Source: Ananas comosus (lineage: Eukaryota > Streptophyta > Magnoliopsida > Poales > Bromeliaceae). Taken from it: 64,000 nucleotides of DNA. Both the position numbers and the translations under genes were made by a program. The stretch covers positions 5,725,721 through 5,789,720 of the forward strand of contig NC_033622.1 of NCBI RefSeq assembly GCF_001540865.1, written 5' to 3'. The notes beneath the pieces were generated by a model. The model worked only from the letters and a program-made list of their open reading frames with translations. It had not been told where the DNA came from and ran no database searches. Shown in pieces: positions 12,679 to 24,059 of this stretch; within the stretch, counting starts at the first letter, position 1; each line of letters starts with the position of its first letter.

Positions 12679-13417
12679 CCAGCACGGAGTCCGAACATCG
12701 AAAACAAAGTGGAAGCACGGAGGATCGTGTGCTCGTGGATTCGAGTGGCGTTCGTGGATTCGGACGTGTGCGTGGCATTCGTGGATTCGGACGTGTGCGA
12801 GGTGTTCGTGAATTTGAGCGTGAGGGCGTGGACAACCCAGAGGATTGTGCGAGATTCATAGGAGGTTAAGAGAGGTCGAGTCCGTGGAGTCGGTAATCAC
12901 CTTGTAATCTTTTCTCTTAGTGAATTATTTTTTCGCGTGTTGGTTTCATGGATTTTTTACTCCAAGTTAGAGTTTTCCCACGTAAATCTCAGTATGATTT
13001 TTATTTTCTGCATTTAATTTTTATCGCATTGAGATTTGTGGTTTTTGGCCTTTACACCTATTCACCCCCCTATAGGTATTTGATAGTATCTAGATAAAAG
13101 ATCCTAGGGCTCCTCATAACTTACAGATAAAAGAAGAGAGAAAATGAAAAGATGAATGAAATGGAATTGTGAGTATGATTGAAGCCATTAGTAAGATTCG
13201 CGATTCTAAATGCCAAATTGACGCTTGCAGGGCGTCCTAGAGTCTGCATTTCGGTGTCGTACACGTTCCGTGAGTCGCAACCTAAGGTAACTAACATTCA
13301 ATTTGCGGGAATTGCGGCTGATTTGAAAGTTTGCCTTTTCAATCATAATTTTGAAGATTTCGTTGTGTTCAGTGTTTCGGGCGATCGTGTTCAGTGTTTC
13401 GGAGGCCTTCGTGCTGG

Positions 13418-13418
<1 letters not shown>
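12679..13418. mobile_element. (TA)n-inserted MITE remnant carrying a captured retroelement piece
   Basis: Lies within a (TA)n tract and has short inverted ends TACCAGCACG / CGTGCTGGTA. The outer parts (GAAAACAAAGTGGAAGCACGG at the left, GGAGGCCTTCGTGCT at the right) match the termini of the foldback MITE family seen at 61230-61770 and 63732-64000. The inside, 12722-13389, is an inverted, near-identical copy of 6240-6906. Capture or template switching is inferred. Confidence 0.6.

Positions 13419-13471
<53 letters not shown>
13419..13471. repeat. (TA)n microsatellite
   Basis: About 26 TA units directly right of the nested element, and the same tract as at 12664-12678 on its left. The intact family member at 41130-41155 has only a short AT tract here. 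Confidence 0.9.
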
Positions 13472-13476
<5 letters not shown>

Positions 13477-13845
13477 TTATATTTAAATTTGTATTTTAGA
13501 AATTTAGATTTAATATAATATATTTTGAAATATTGAAAAAAGAAATAATTGTTTCAGATTCAAATTTTCGGGTTCGGGTTTGGGTTCGGGTTTTGGATTT
13601 TTGGTCGGATTTGGATATGGATTTTTAAAATCAGTCGGTTTCGGATTCGGGTTCGGGTCTCGAGTTTGGAGTCGGGTTCGGGTTCGGGTTTTTGAAAATC
13701 CGCCCCGAATCCGACCCGTTGACATCTCTAGTGGTGGACCAACTAACCAAATCGGCTTTTTTTTTTTTAACTGGTTCACATCACATGGTCTAAGAACAAG
13801 TTGGCCGCCTTCATGGAATAGCAGTATCAATTGTTCCGACCGTCC

Positions 13846-13996
13846 CTAGCGTAAGTAGCAAAAGGCTTAGTGGTTGGTACCCGAGACCCAAATTCGAATC
13901 CTAGTTGATTCACATTTCCAGCTAAGTTTATTTCTAAATGAAATAAACGAAGCGGGTAGCATGCTACCTTTCTCTCAAAAATTAAAAAAAAAAAAA
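13846..13996 (+). mobile_element. tRNA-derived SINE
   Basis: About 150 bases with an A-box-like TTAGTGGTTGG (13867-13877), a B-box-like AATTCGAATCC (13891-13901) at near-tRNA spacing, and a poly(A) tail (13984-13996). It interrupts the gypsy integrase between the IVS(D) region and the downstream FWK-like region. The exact 5' end and TSD are uncertain. Confidence 0.72.
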
Positions 13997-14395
13997 GTTC
14001 TGGATCCTGATACACGCATTATGAAAGAGTTTGCATAAGACTCTTCACACGTACCTCGATTTCATAACAAAGTATCATCCTTAAAGTGATTACTAACCAA
14101 ATACTCAAGGATATGTTATGAGCGATATCCTCGACTTTGAAAGTTGATGACACCAATATCTAGCTATAGCAGAGTTAGCCTATAACAGTATCTTACAACT
14201 AAGTATTAGAATGACACCATATGATGTCATGTATGGAAGAAAGTGTCGATCTCCATTGCATCGGAGTGAGGTACGCGAAAAGATTACTTTAGGCCCCAGT
14301 ATGGCACAAGAAGCCTAGGAAAAGTTCCACATCACGCGTCAAAGGTTGTTGATGGCGCAAAGCTAACATAAGAGTTATTATGATAAGCATTTTAA
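13997..14395 (+). pseudogene. 3' part of the Tekay integrase remnant
   Basis: Resumes after the SINE with a decayed integrase core (…ISSYSRVSL, PYDVMYGRKCRSPLH at about 14216-14265) and a tail similar to QRLLMAQS-HKSYYDK (14340-14390). Multiple stops. Similarity stops at about 14395. Confidence 0.65.
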
Positions 14396-14880
14396 TAAAT
14401 TTTTTAATGATATTATTTTAGTTGTCCTTCTATATTCTATTCTCTATCTAATCCTAACAGACTCAACATTACTAAGATTTGTGTCTCTTGCTGAAATAAT
14501 TTTAACATAGTTTCTGGCTAACATTACCGCCAGCAGTGTTCTGACACTCCAAGAAATGGAGATTTAATAATCATAGGATCAATAGTTGGCATGCCCGATC
14601 TGGTTTGTCTCTGTGGACACCGTAAGTAAACAACAAGACTAATAGCAAAATGTAAATGTTGAGAATTAGTAGGAATGGTTCCTAATGATTTACACTCAAG
14701 CGAAGTATGATACTGGGGAGCTCGCATGAGAAATACGTGAAGAAATGGTTCCTCAAAGCAGTTATCGGTTAGGGTAAATCAAGTTCAAATACCATTTTAA
14801 GCTATTTTTTGTTCAAGTGTGGCAACATTGAAGTATGAATCTCACATACTTTTTATGAACTAAAAATTTTAATTTTTTTT
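14396..14880. other. Unassigned AT-rich sequence
   Basis: No coding similarity or repeat structure that I can name. The short ORFs lack recognisable motifs. Confidence 0.5.
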
Positions 14881-16510
14881 GAAAAAAAAGGTGGCGTGTT
14901 ATTTAGTTTATTCATTAGATAGATGAACTAAGCAACAGATTTAAGACAATAAGGCCTCTCGCAGAAAAAATAAAAATAAAAATAAAAATAAAAATTTCTT
15001 TCAAGCTCCTATAGAGCCGTACAATATTTTCCACCTATGACGCCCACACCACAAGAAGCCAATCTCAAACTGTAGCTGCTTTCGGGCCTCGTGCTCATTC
15101 CGAGTGTGAAGATGGCATTATTCCGTGTCAGCCACATACCCCACCATGCAGCAGGCCAAAATAGTCGAACCCCTTGTTAAGACTACCGCTCATTGTACAT
15201 CCACTCTTCTCTTCTCCGACCAAAGCTACTCAAACCCTGTGCTTGCGATCAGTGGTGAGAATACTTTACAGGAATTAGAGCAACCCTGGAGCAGGCAATC
15301 TACAAGCTCAATCACCATTGTGACACAAAACACAACCTTGGCCTCTAGTTCATATTCTTTTGAGCAGATTACCTATCGTGGAAACCTTTCTTATCAGGAC
15401 CACCCGAAGTTCTTCACATTCACCGTTTTTTTTTTTTTTTTTTTTTTCCAAATCAATGAAGCTTTAATATCCTTCGTCCCTTTGTCGTAAAAAGAATTTG
15501 CGGCGACGGGTTGATTGGGGGCCCACTTCCACTTAGACCGAATCACTTCTATCAGTCAAGGAATAATCGACGAGCAGAGCCCTTAAGCTGCTCCGGTCGG
15601 ATCGACTCCTTTAATTATCTGGTTTCATACCCCTCAAGTATGTAGCTCCACCTCCACCCTCTATTAGAGTATCAGTCCTTCACCTGTATATCTTTCTGTA
15701 CAACTTTGACTTAGATGTCGGAAAATGTGTTGGCAAACTACGTATCTCCAAGCCAAGCGTCAGTCCAAAATGTTGTGAATTTATCGTTTCCCACAAATGT
15801 GAAATTCCGCACTTGAAAATCTCTCGTGTCGAGCACATTTTTCCACTATTGAGAAAATGACCTAAATGAACTTCTTTCCTTCAATGGTTTTCCCCATACA
15901 TAGTAAAAATTATCAGTTTATTCAATTACAACTTAAGGCTCCACAAAAAATGAAAAAATAGCCACTGCCGCTTAGTTAGAAATGTCGTAATCATGGGTTC
16001 CATATCTTCACTCGCTAGCCCTCCTCTCCTGCTCTTACATACCCTCTCTGCATCAAGCAGGATCCCCCACTAATGTTGGAACTTCTTTTCCAAAAGAAAG
16101 CTCTTCTCAATCCTTGTATTCGACGCAATGCTGATAATGCCACATTCCTCATAATTCCAAGTGTTGAGATTCATTCGGTTTATGGACAAACGCGAATCAC
16201 AAAGAGATAAGGCCCACTCGATTCCCTATCAACATAGTTTATAAGAATACTTTGTACACACCATTCAGAACTTGATAGCAACAAATATTTCTATTCCCAC
16301 GATAGCAATTCGAAGGGATGAGATTGTGATACGTCCACTCAAAATCATTATAACTTTTAACCCGGGAAAAAGCTTAAAAACAAACTTGTCATTAGGGATG
16401 TTCTTCATAATCCATAGAATGAAAAACCAAACACTGCCTCAGTGACTAGAAAAGAAACTTGCAGGAAACGTTACCCAAAACTCCTTGAGAAATCAACGGA
16501 ACCTACAAAA
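14881..16510 (-). mobile_element. Decayed L1-type LINE, 3' half
   Basis: Minus-strand fragments match the end of plant L1 ORF2. LRRIQGLRRAFFWK and SGGSCLMQ (16024-16131) are the region after the RT. VGNDKFTTFWTDAWLGDT (about 15735-15795) is the segment before the zinc-finger-like C-terminus. PAAWWGMWLTRNNAIF (about 15115-15160) is the C-terminus. The intact-looking LINE at 24-30 kb has the same blocks (GLRRAFFWKGAPKISGGACL; GIWWVVWTDRNN). Frameshifts and stops are frequent. A T-run at 15427-15447 marks a probable secondary insertion, and (AAAAT)n lies at 14966-14994. Confidence 0.78.
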
Positions 16511-16949
16511 TCGTAGTCGGGAACTAATAACTCTTGTTATGTATACTTGTAAGTAGATTTATGTGTATGCACGCACGCATATATTACTCAGCAAAAGGGT
16601 AAAAAAAGGGGACAATTGCACCATAGTTACATGAACAACTGCGCATTTTGAGATGACCACCTCAATTTTGAATAGTTAGCACTATCTTAGTGAGGAATCT
16701 AATAACCCACTGCACTCAACAACCCGCCCCCCGCTATGCCGTTGAATTTCTCAATTTGTGTTAGTATGCGACAGACACATGATTAGCAATAGTGTGTCTA
16801 ACTTAGATAGATCAGTCTAAGGGTATTTATGTCATTTTCCTCTCATAATTTTGATGCCCCTTAGAAAACACTGATGGAGATAAGAGTTAAGTGGTGCAAC
16901 GGACGGACTTTCGGCCGCTTAGTGTCAATTTTTTGAAGTCAAGGTTGTC
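16511..16949. other. Unassigned stretch, probably MITE-derived
   Basis: Contains a phrase of the 'gggacaattgcaccatag' type at 16608-16625 that is typical of dispersed MITEs. I cannot fix both ends. No gene seen. Confidence 0.4.
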
Positions 16950-17258
16950 TGTGAGGACTGAGAATTTTGCTGTGTAGCTAAATTCTCTATTGACGATATT
17001 TTTGTATGTATTTTAATTACACAATCACTTGTCAAGTTTCGAAAGAAAACGAATTAGGACGGAGATTTTATGCGATCTTTACTTTTCACTTAAAGTGAAT
17101 AGTAACCCGGGTTTTCAGGAGAGACCATTGTGTGAGATAGCTTCTGGCGCGTATCAGACTCCACTCATTGTGATCCAATAGTTTGTTTTCGACGGTCCGA
17201 CTTTCCCCGACACAATGGTGCTGACGGATTTTAGGTTTGACGCACAGTTTTCGAGAAA

Positions 17259-17759
17259 GGGGCAATTACTTATATACCCCTGAAAAGTTTCCGACTTTCC
17301 GATTTACCCCTCTTAGAAGGCTAATATTGAAAATAGCCTCTTTACGTTCCAACCAATTTCTAATATATCCTTAGAGTTAAAATCTGTTAATTAACTATGT
17401 TAATTCTGTAAAATTACTATTTTGCCCTTTCAAATATACCCTTCCATCATCACTGACTTTCTTATTTGCCCTTAAAGTCAGGGGCACAAAATGTATTTTG
17501 ACGTTTGGTCTTTTTCAATATATCCCTCTACCGTCACCAACATTTCTTATTTGCCCTTAAGTTAAGGGCAAACTTGGCATTTTAATTTCTTTTAACTGTG
17601 GTAGATGTTTAACTCACGTTTAACCCTAGTTAACTTAACAGGAGATAACTGAGGGGGTATTTTACAATAACGGTGGAACATATGAGGGGTATTTTAGAAA
17701 GGAAAAAATAGGGATAAATCGGATATTTTCAAACGTATGAGTATATAGGCAATTATCCC
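17259..17759. mobile_element. Mutator-type MITE
   Basis: Ends GGGGCAATTACTTATATAC and, inverted, GGGATAATTGCCTATATAC. Flanked by a perfect 9-bp TSD, TTCGAGAAA (17250-17258 and 17760-17768), the Mutator hallmark. The related LTR at 40100 has the unoccupied 'ttcgagaaaa' site. Non-coding. Confidence 0.9.
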
Positions 17760-17939
17760 TTCGAGAAAATTGGATTTTATCGCAAAGTGGACTTTTGTTC
17801 TTTATCGTTTTTTAAAACTTCTAGTTGCTCCGTTTTGCGTGTGCACCCTCGGGCGGGAATCTTTCTGCGAGAGAAGGCTAGTAGGGAGGGACTTTGGCCG
17901 TATTTTTGCTAATTGGAGGGACTTGGAGGTGATTATCGG

Positions 17940-17940
<1 letters not shown>

Positions 17941-17997
<57 letters not shown>

Positions 17998-18556
17998 TGA
18001 GGCTACTATGCTTTTGGAAGCACGGAGCCTTCTGTGCTTCCAGGTCGTTTCGATGTTGCGACTTTCGAATCGTCGATCGGCTCCGTTAAACTTGATCTAG
18101 AGTATTCGAAGTACCTAGAAAATAAATTTTATAATTTTTCGATATCATTTGCCTAGTGATCGAAGGGGCTCAAAATCAATAATTTTAATGGCCATAGTGA
18201 GCCATTTGCAAATTTAACGGTGTAGAAATATCCAAATCACGTGAAATTTTGATAGAAAATTCTTTATACTATATAAAACAAGATCAATATCTTTGATCTA
18301 AAATTTTAATGTCATATTATCACGTTTTGTAAGATTTTTATTTTCAGCTGTTGATTTTGAGCCCCTTCGTTTACTAGGCAAATAATATCGAAAAATTGCA
18401 TAATTTATTTTCTAGGTACTTCAAATACTCTAGATCAAGTTTAACGGAGCCGATCGACGATTCGAAAGTCACAACATGGATAACGACTTGGAAGCACGAA
18501 AGGCTCCGTGCTTCTAGAAGCATAGTAGCCTCACTCTATATATATATATATATTAT
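17941..18556. mobile_element. (TA)n-flanked foldback MITE
   Basis: Core 17995-18536 is almost entirely an inverted repeat. GAGTGAGGCTACTATGC and its complement lie at the ends, a subterminal hairpin GGAAGCACGGAG...TGTGCTTCC follows, then about 110-base arms containing CGATCGGCTCCGTTAAACT. (TA)n lies on both sides (17941-17994, 18537-18556). It is reminiscent of the microsatellite-associated Micron elements of rice. TSD cannot be resolved within TA. Confidence 0.85.
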
Positions 18557-21500
18557 TGTTGGATTGGAGCCTTTAACCCTAGCCCTAACCCTAGCCACCC
18601 TTTCCCTTCCCCTACCTGGACCTCCTGAGACGCACCATTGTCGTCATCACTATCGCTGGCCGCCGAAAACAGTGAGGAACCCATCTTCCTCTTCTCTCTC
18701 TTTCTCTCTCTCCAATTCTCTTGCTGTGAGAGAGGACCCGAGTTTGCTAAGAGTCCGACCGCCACCGACCGGGGGTCACCGTCGGTGCCTTTCTCCAACC
18801 CAGGCGACCCCGCCGGTAAAACCCCGACGACGGCCGCGCCCTACTTGAGGCGCCGCGACCAGGAAGAGGCTCCCAGACCCGTGCGGTCGTGGGAGTCCAC
18901 CCGGCCGCCGCCACCTCGTGCAACCGCCTCCGACCGTCGCCGCCGACATCAGGGTGGTGACCGCCGCCGCCCCCGGCCATCCACGAGTGGCCGTAGCGCC
19001 ACGCTAGGATGCCATAGCCACAGGCTGGTTTTGTTGCCCATCGCCGCTACACCTCGCCGCCAGCCAGGGGTCCCAACCCCTCCCTCCGAGTGGGGGGACC
19101 ACCCTCTGGCCGGGGCTCGAGCCGCCATGCCGCCGGCGCCCCTCTGGCCGATGCCCTAGCTCGGGCATGGTGCACACCCAAGGCTGTTGGTTTGGAGGTC
19201 TTCATTTCCGGCCATCCGGGACTTTGGCGAGTCTCTGAAGTGTGAGCACTGCACTCCTGGGACTCTGTGGAGTGTCGTGCTCACCTTCACTACAATTGGC
19301 GATGTTCTGTTGCGCGTGAAAGCCATGGTCGTTTCCAAAACATTGTTTTTGGTGGTTTTCTTGCTGTTTCGTGACCGTCCAGCAACCGTTTGCACTCCGA
19401 ACAGTGAGCACGGGCATCCTCGCATCAAGTCGATTCAGATCGACTGGTTGGATTGATCCGTTACATCACGGATCGGGGTAATGAGCTCTAAACTCATTGT
19501 TGATGCATTATTTTATGTGAAAATTATGGTTATTGTGGGTCGTTTGCTTATTGCATACTTTGGGAACACCGTGTATTGGGCCTAACAACGTGAAGACGCT
19601 GTTAACGACCTCTTGACTGATTGTCAATGGTTCGGGAGCAATTGCGGTGTAAAATCTTGGCCCCATAGCATCGTTCGGCGAAAATTCGTCGAACGAACGA
19701 GATTTTGTAGGTGAGTTTTGATGTTGTAGGGTTGTGGACTGTTTGTGAACCCCGCCATGCCTTGTTGGCTGATTGCTACTACCATCCTCGAAGTACGAAG
19801 GTGGTAGGATAGCGACGGGAGGGTTTCGGAGTCTGTTTTGGCGATTTCGGAAACCTGAATAGGCATCGTTCTGTTTTAATAATCCTTTAGCTTTTGTTGT
19901 TAGTTGTTGCTTCCCGAGGCCCCTATTTTGGTGTATTTGGGGGCAGCGGTTAGCTATAGTTGGGTTTGGGAATTTCCAGAGCTATTTATGGGTCCCGAAG
20001 GCGTTCCGGCAAGTTCCAGAAGTTTCGGCGGGTTTTCGGTTAACGGTTTTGGTAGTTGTTTGTTTGGTTTGTTTGGGTGTCTCTTTTGGGTAGAGCTTGA
20101 CTCAATAGATCTTTCATAGGTCCGGGGGTCAACTTCGCGTGTTCTGCACTCCAGGTTCTCGGTAGTACAGGTAGGTACTTCGATCCGAAGTCGGTACAGT
20201 GCACTAGCTCAATGATATCTCTCTTTTCCCTTTTCCTTGCATGTTATGGATAAGTGTGTTTCCACTAGACTTCTAGTATTGTTAAATTCTCTACTTTCAC
20301 CGTGTATATGACAATAGTAGAGTAGTGTGGTGTATTTTGCATGATCTTATAGTGAGACCTGATTGGTCAGTGTTGATCGACTCGATGATCCGAGAGATCT
20401 CTTGGACTTGTGTTAGTCGTTGCTATTCTCAGCTTGCCGTCTTGTGGATTGAGCATTTCGCATCGATTGCGACAGCTCATGAGCATCTTTACGTACACCA
20501 GCGGTCTGATCTACCGCAAGAGGGTGTTCTTTTTCGGAAAAGTGGTCGTACATCCGACCCGTGAGCCCTACTAGGTGCCTGTTAGGATTATATACCAGGT
20601 GGGCGAGCAGAATGTGATTTAGCCTGAGGTCTTTCGACCAATACGACAGTGGTTTTGGTTGGTTTAGTTCATCTACAGTTGATGTATATGTTCATTATTT
20701 GCAGTAGCAGTTGTTCATAACTGTTTATACCTGTTTTCCATTATTCACTACTATACTTGATATATACATATCTATCTGTTGTTCCTCTTTTGCCGGTGAG
20801 TACGCCTCGCCTTCATCGGCTTGCGATACCCACTGGAAGGGGAGACATATTTACATGTTCTCACCCCCCCACCATTTTTCAGGTGATCTCGGTGGTGGGA
20901 GTCGGAACGGTGTGTGAGGCACGATAGCTAGTGAGCTATAGAGGTTCCGACCAATCATCATTCAGTTACGCTTATTATGTCTTGACCTTCCTCTTAATGT
21001 TGGTTAATAAACTAGAGTTTATGCGGTTCAGTTATATGCTTGTTTGATTGTCGGACTTGGTGGTTTTTGAGTATTATGAATACTTGTTGTTTCTCAATAA
21101 TTCAATGTGATAGTTGTGGTTTATCTGAGATATGTGGTTGATGGTTTTATCATACATGCTTTTCTATCCCTCGGTAGCTGGCTTTTCAAAGATTGAGTTT
21201 CCGTGTGGGAAACTGTTTTGAAGGGTTTTCGAATGTTTTTTTTATGAATGAACAATTAGAGTTTAAAAATAAAGCTTTCGGGTGGGGAGGACTTTTAAAT
21301 AGGATGATTGTTATATTATGCATCGCATCATCCAGCGCCTAAGGAATGATTAGATGTATACATCATCTTTAAGGATGGCTAGCTGTAAGGAATTGCATCA
21401 GATCAATTGCTTGTGGATTGGTGAATATAGGTTGTATGTTGTGATCCTATTGATATTGTTGTTGGATACGTCGTGCAAATACAAAGGAAACTCTGCCCGA

Positions 21501-21560
21501 GTGGGCAGAGAAACTTTATATTTGTGGCGGGTCTGTATGTCACGTGGGCCAGGCGGTTTC

Positions 21561-21600
<40 letters not shown>
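21561..21600. repeat. (AAT)n microsatellite
   Basis: About 13 perfect AAT units near the 3' end of the solo LTR. The related LTR has a poly-A run at the corresponding place (47217-47231). Confidence 0.95.
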
Positions 21601-21654
21601 TTTTCGCTACTATGATTTGTAAAAAGGCACTGTTTTAGGCCCCGGGGCATGACA

Positions 21655-21692
21655 TTGTCATGTTTAGGAAGGTCCAATGCATTTATCCCCAG

Positions 21693-21728
<36 letters not shown>

Positions 21729-21964
21729 AATAAGAAATACATGCATATTTTGGACCACTTACCTTCTTTCAACTAGGTGGCGTATGTAACTAAATCAGGA
21801 AGAACAAGCCATTAACATGAAGAGCCCCATTTGAAAGAGGCTTGAGTACCTTCTTTTGACAAGTTTGTCTGCACAAGTAGATCAGGAAGAACAAGTTGTT
21901 AACATGAAGTACCGAATTTGATAGAGGTTAGCTTGAGATTTCTCTGTAAGTACCCTATAAAGAA
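21655..21964. other. Short interval between solo LTR and duplicated unit
   Basis: Holds the right TSD (21655-21659) and a 33-base poly-A run (21692-21724). No gene or definable element. Confidence 0.6.
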
Positions 21965-22032
21965 AAAGAAAAGAAAAAAGAATATTACAAAGTTTCAATT
22001 GCAATTTTTAAGCTTCAATCTTCATGTTCAAG

Positions 22033-22181
22033 TCAGGATTCATCGGCAAGGCTAAGCAATGTCTCGTTCAACTAGCGAAAAGTGTTAACGAGCTCGTTCT
22101 TTCTAACCTATATCCGATAATATATGGATAAGGATGAGGGAGGGGCATAAATAAAGAAGAGGTAAAAATAGGATAAAGAAA

Positions 22182-22226
<45 letters not shown>

Positions 22227-22320
22227 CATGCGTGTCGTCTCTCACTTACCTGTAATATGAATCTGTGAACCTGTTCTGCAACAACCTTCGTACTGTTATC
22301 TAAGCAAGTTGAGATTGCTC
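22033..22320 (-). pseudogene. Decayed duplicate of the last two CSN5-like exons
   Basis: The terminal exon copy (22107-22033) reads VRKNELVNTFR-stop-LNETLLSLADES, against ARKNELFTSFRQLNETMLSLAD in unit B. The penultimate exon copy (about 22320-22250) reads QSQLA then a stop, then shifts to a frame giving VVAEQVHRFILQ, with its donor GTAAGT retained. Stops and a frameshift show this copy is not under coding constraint. It lies downstream of the functional-looking exons in transcription order. Confidence 0.75.
22187..22220. repeat. (GA)n microsatellite
   Basis: About 17 AG units. The duplicate unit has (CA)n in the same intron position (32309-32336). Confidence 0.9.
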
Positions 22321-22371
22321 GAAAACAAAAAAAATAAAAGAGAAGAGATTATTTGAGTACAATTATATATA

Positions 22372-22750
22372 GGAAAAACTTCAAATACCAATCATGTGGT
22401 TTCGCACTTTCTCACTTTAGTACACTGTAGTTTAAAGTATATCAATTTAGTGCCCTGTGGTTTCATTTTTCTCTTTTTATTATCAATTCCACTAATTTTT
22501 ATTATCAATTCCACTAATTTTTTTTTGTTAAATCAATGACAAAGTTAAAACTAAAGGGTACTAAAATGAATATTCGATAAACCTAGGTAGGTATCTGAAG
22601 TTTTTTGTATATAATTTAACGAAATATTAACGAAGAAGATGGCGAAAAGAGAAAAATAAAACCACAGGGTACTAAATTGATACACTTTAAACCATAGGGT
22701 ACTAAAGTGAGAAAGTGCAAAACCACAGGGGTGGTATTTGAAGTTTACCC
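22372..22750. mobile_element. Mutator-like palindromic MITE
   Basis: Terminal repeats GGAAAAACTTCAAATACC and, inverted, GGGTAAACTTCAAATACC. About 100-base arms are nearly complementary (AACCACAGGGTACTAAA-type phrases). Flanked by TTATATATA on both sides (22363-22371, 22751-22759). The duplicate unit B lacks it, reading straight through at about 32500. Confidence 0.82.
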
Positions 22751-23882
22751 TTATATATATGTACTTTAGTGTAAGGAGAGGCATCACAGAGGTAGATACC
22801 ATAATTCATCGCACCTGATTCACATGACGTGCAACAAATGTTCAAAAGACATTCCAACAGAATTTCAGATCAAGAGACGGAAAATGGGGAAGAGAAAAAT
22901 GTTAACCACAGAAAGATGGAAACTAGAAAATCGGTCTATATTCCTCCTAGAGATGCATTATAGGGACAAACTCACCAAACCATTGGCATCCCTGTCGTAA
23001 GTCACCAAATAGAGCCTGCAGGGGTCTTAGATGGAGTCCAAGTTGGGGAAACTTTCTTATGGGTGAAAGTGGTTAGGATAAACTTTGATCGAAGCCAACA
23101 CCAGATTCGATACGAATGCAAATACAGATGTCAAAATAATGTATCCGATCGAATTCGGATTCGGATTTAGATTTATATTTACAATATTTTCATTTTTCGG
23201 ATTCAAATTCGGATACGGAAACATTAGAATATTTCAAATTCGGATTTGAATTCGAATTCAGATTTGGACATCCGAAAATTAATATATGTCATTAATTCAT
23301 ATATTGTGGAAAAATTAAAAAGTTGGTGGTATAGCTTAGATTACATAGAGCTTTCTCATATGTGAGAGGTGTGGGATTTAATTCCCCATACCTCGAATCA
23401 TTTTCTAAATTTAACAATAATTATTTAAATTTAAGTATATATTTATATTAAAATTTAAGATTAAATTATAATTATAAATTTAGATTTGAAAATATTGATT
23501 GGGGTTTGATTGCTTTTTGTAGGGAGATAAAAAGGATGTTAATATACATATTGTGGGGTAAGGTCGTTTATTGTGTTTTCATTTTTATGAGTTTCATTTC
23601 AAAATTGCATATATGTTTGTTAAATTTTAGATGTTATTCATTAAAATATAGGTATGTAAAACTTGGACACGAATATGAAAGTTTTTTTTTTTTTTATCAA
23701 ATGATTTATTTATTAATAAAAGCAGAGATAAAAATAAAATTGAACAAAAAATTTGCAAATAGACCTTTTCTTTTGGGGGAAATGTTTTGTGTCCTTCGCT
23801 CGCAATGTTGTTGAGACATTAGCATCTATGGTGTGAAACAATTCAAAATATTATATATATTTTTTAGTACATCAATAACATA

Positions 23883-23913
<31 letters not shown>

Positions 23914-24059
23914 ATATATATATAGTCCGGCTGGGATGCTANAAAAAAAAAAAAAAAAAAAAAAAAAAGAGTTAAACCAAAAGGCAAAGTGGAGAGAAAA
24001 GCAAATACAGGGAAAAGTAAAGCGAGAAAGGCGTGAAGCGGAAGGCGGGGCGTTAGAGA

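Larger units (their letters stand above)
12475..13730. mobile_element. hAT-type non-autonomous element with nested insertion
   Basis: Starts TAGAGATGTCAATGGG and ends CCCGTTGACATCTCTA, giving inverted ends. It is flanked by a perfect 8-bp TSD, GTGGTGGA (12467-12474 and 13731-13738), as expected for hAT. The body has CCCGAACCCG and GGATATGGAT tandem motifs and matches, in reverse, the intact 494-bp copy at 40864-41357. The extra length comes from an insertion in its central (TA)n at about 12679-13418. It splits the gypsy integrase between WVVVD and QLTKSA. Confidence 0.9.
8366..14395 (+). mobile_element. Decayed Ty3/gypsy element, Tekay/Del-type chromovirus
   Basis: PBS at 8366, then gag remnant (about 9040-9500, YNKEAMDLWVLEACVNSMEK), a zinc knuckle CFRCGQPGHLIAK whose last Cys is Tyr (about 9730-9785), protease DTGASHSFIG (about 10015-10045), RT (10650-11060), RNase H (11440-11680, YSDASHDDVGYVLMQ), and integrase in pieces (12140-12330, 13739-13845, 13997-14300). 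A tail resembling the GPF/Y-to-C-terminal region runs to about 14395. No chromodomain is visible. Lineage assignment rests on the motif order and on phrases such as VVWVVVD(R/Q)LTKSA. Insertions: a hAT element at 12475 and a SINE at about 13846. Confidence 0.8.
16950..21654 (+). mobile_element. Solo LTR with TSD TTGTC
   Basis: Begins TGTGAGGACTGAG and ends CCCCGGGGCATGACA, flanked by identical 5-bp repeats TTGTC (16945-16949 and 21655-21659). It is the same family as 39789-47284: both ends match, as do the internal GTACTTCGA...AAGTCGGTACAG block (20171-20200 versus 45718-45743) and a TCGGCTTGCG-ACCCACTGG block (20815-20835 versus 46621-46640). No PBS, gag or pol lies between, so LTR-LTR recombination left a solo LTR. 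It contains a MULE MITE (17259) and a foldback MITE (17995). GC-rich frames at 18640-19160 have no recognisable product. Confidence 0.88.

Noticed and set aside
18638..19159. 173-aa GC-rich ORF
   Set aside because: Lies inside a solo LTR, has overlapping frames on both strands, and shows no domain.
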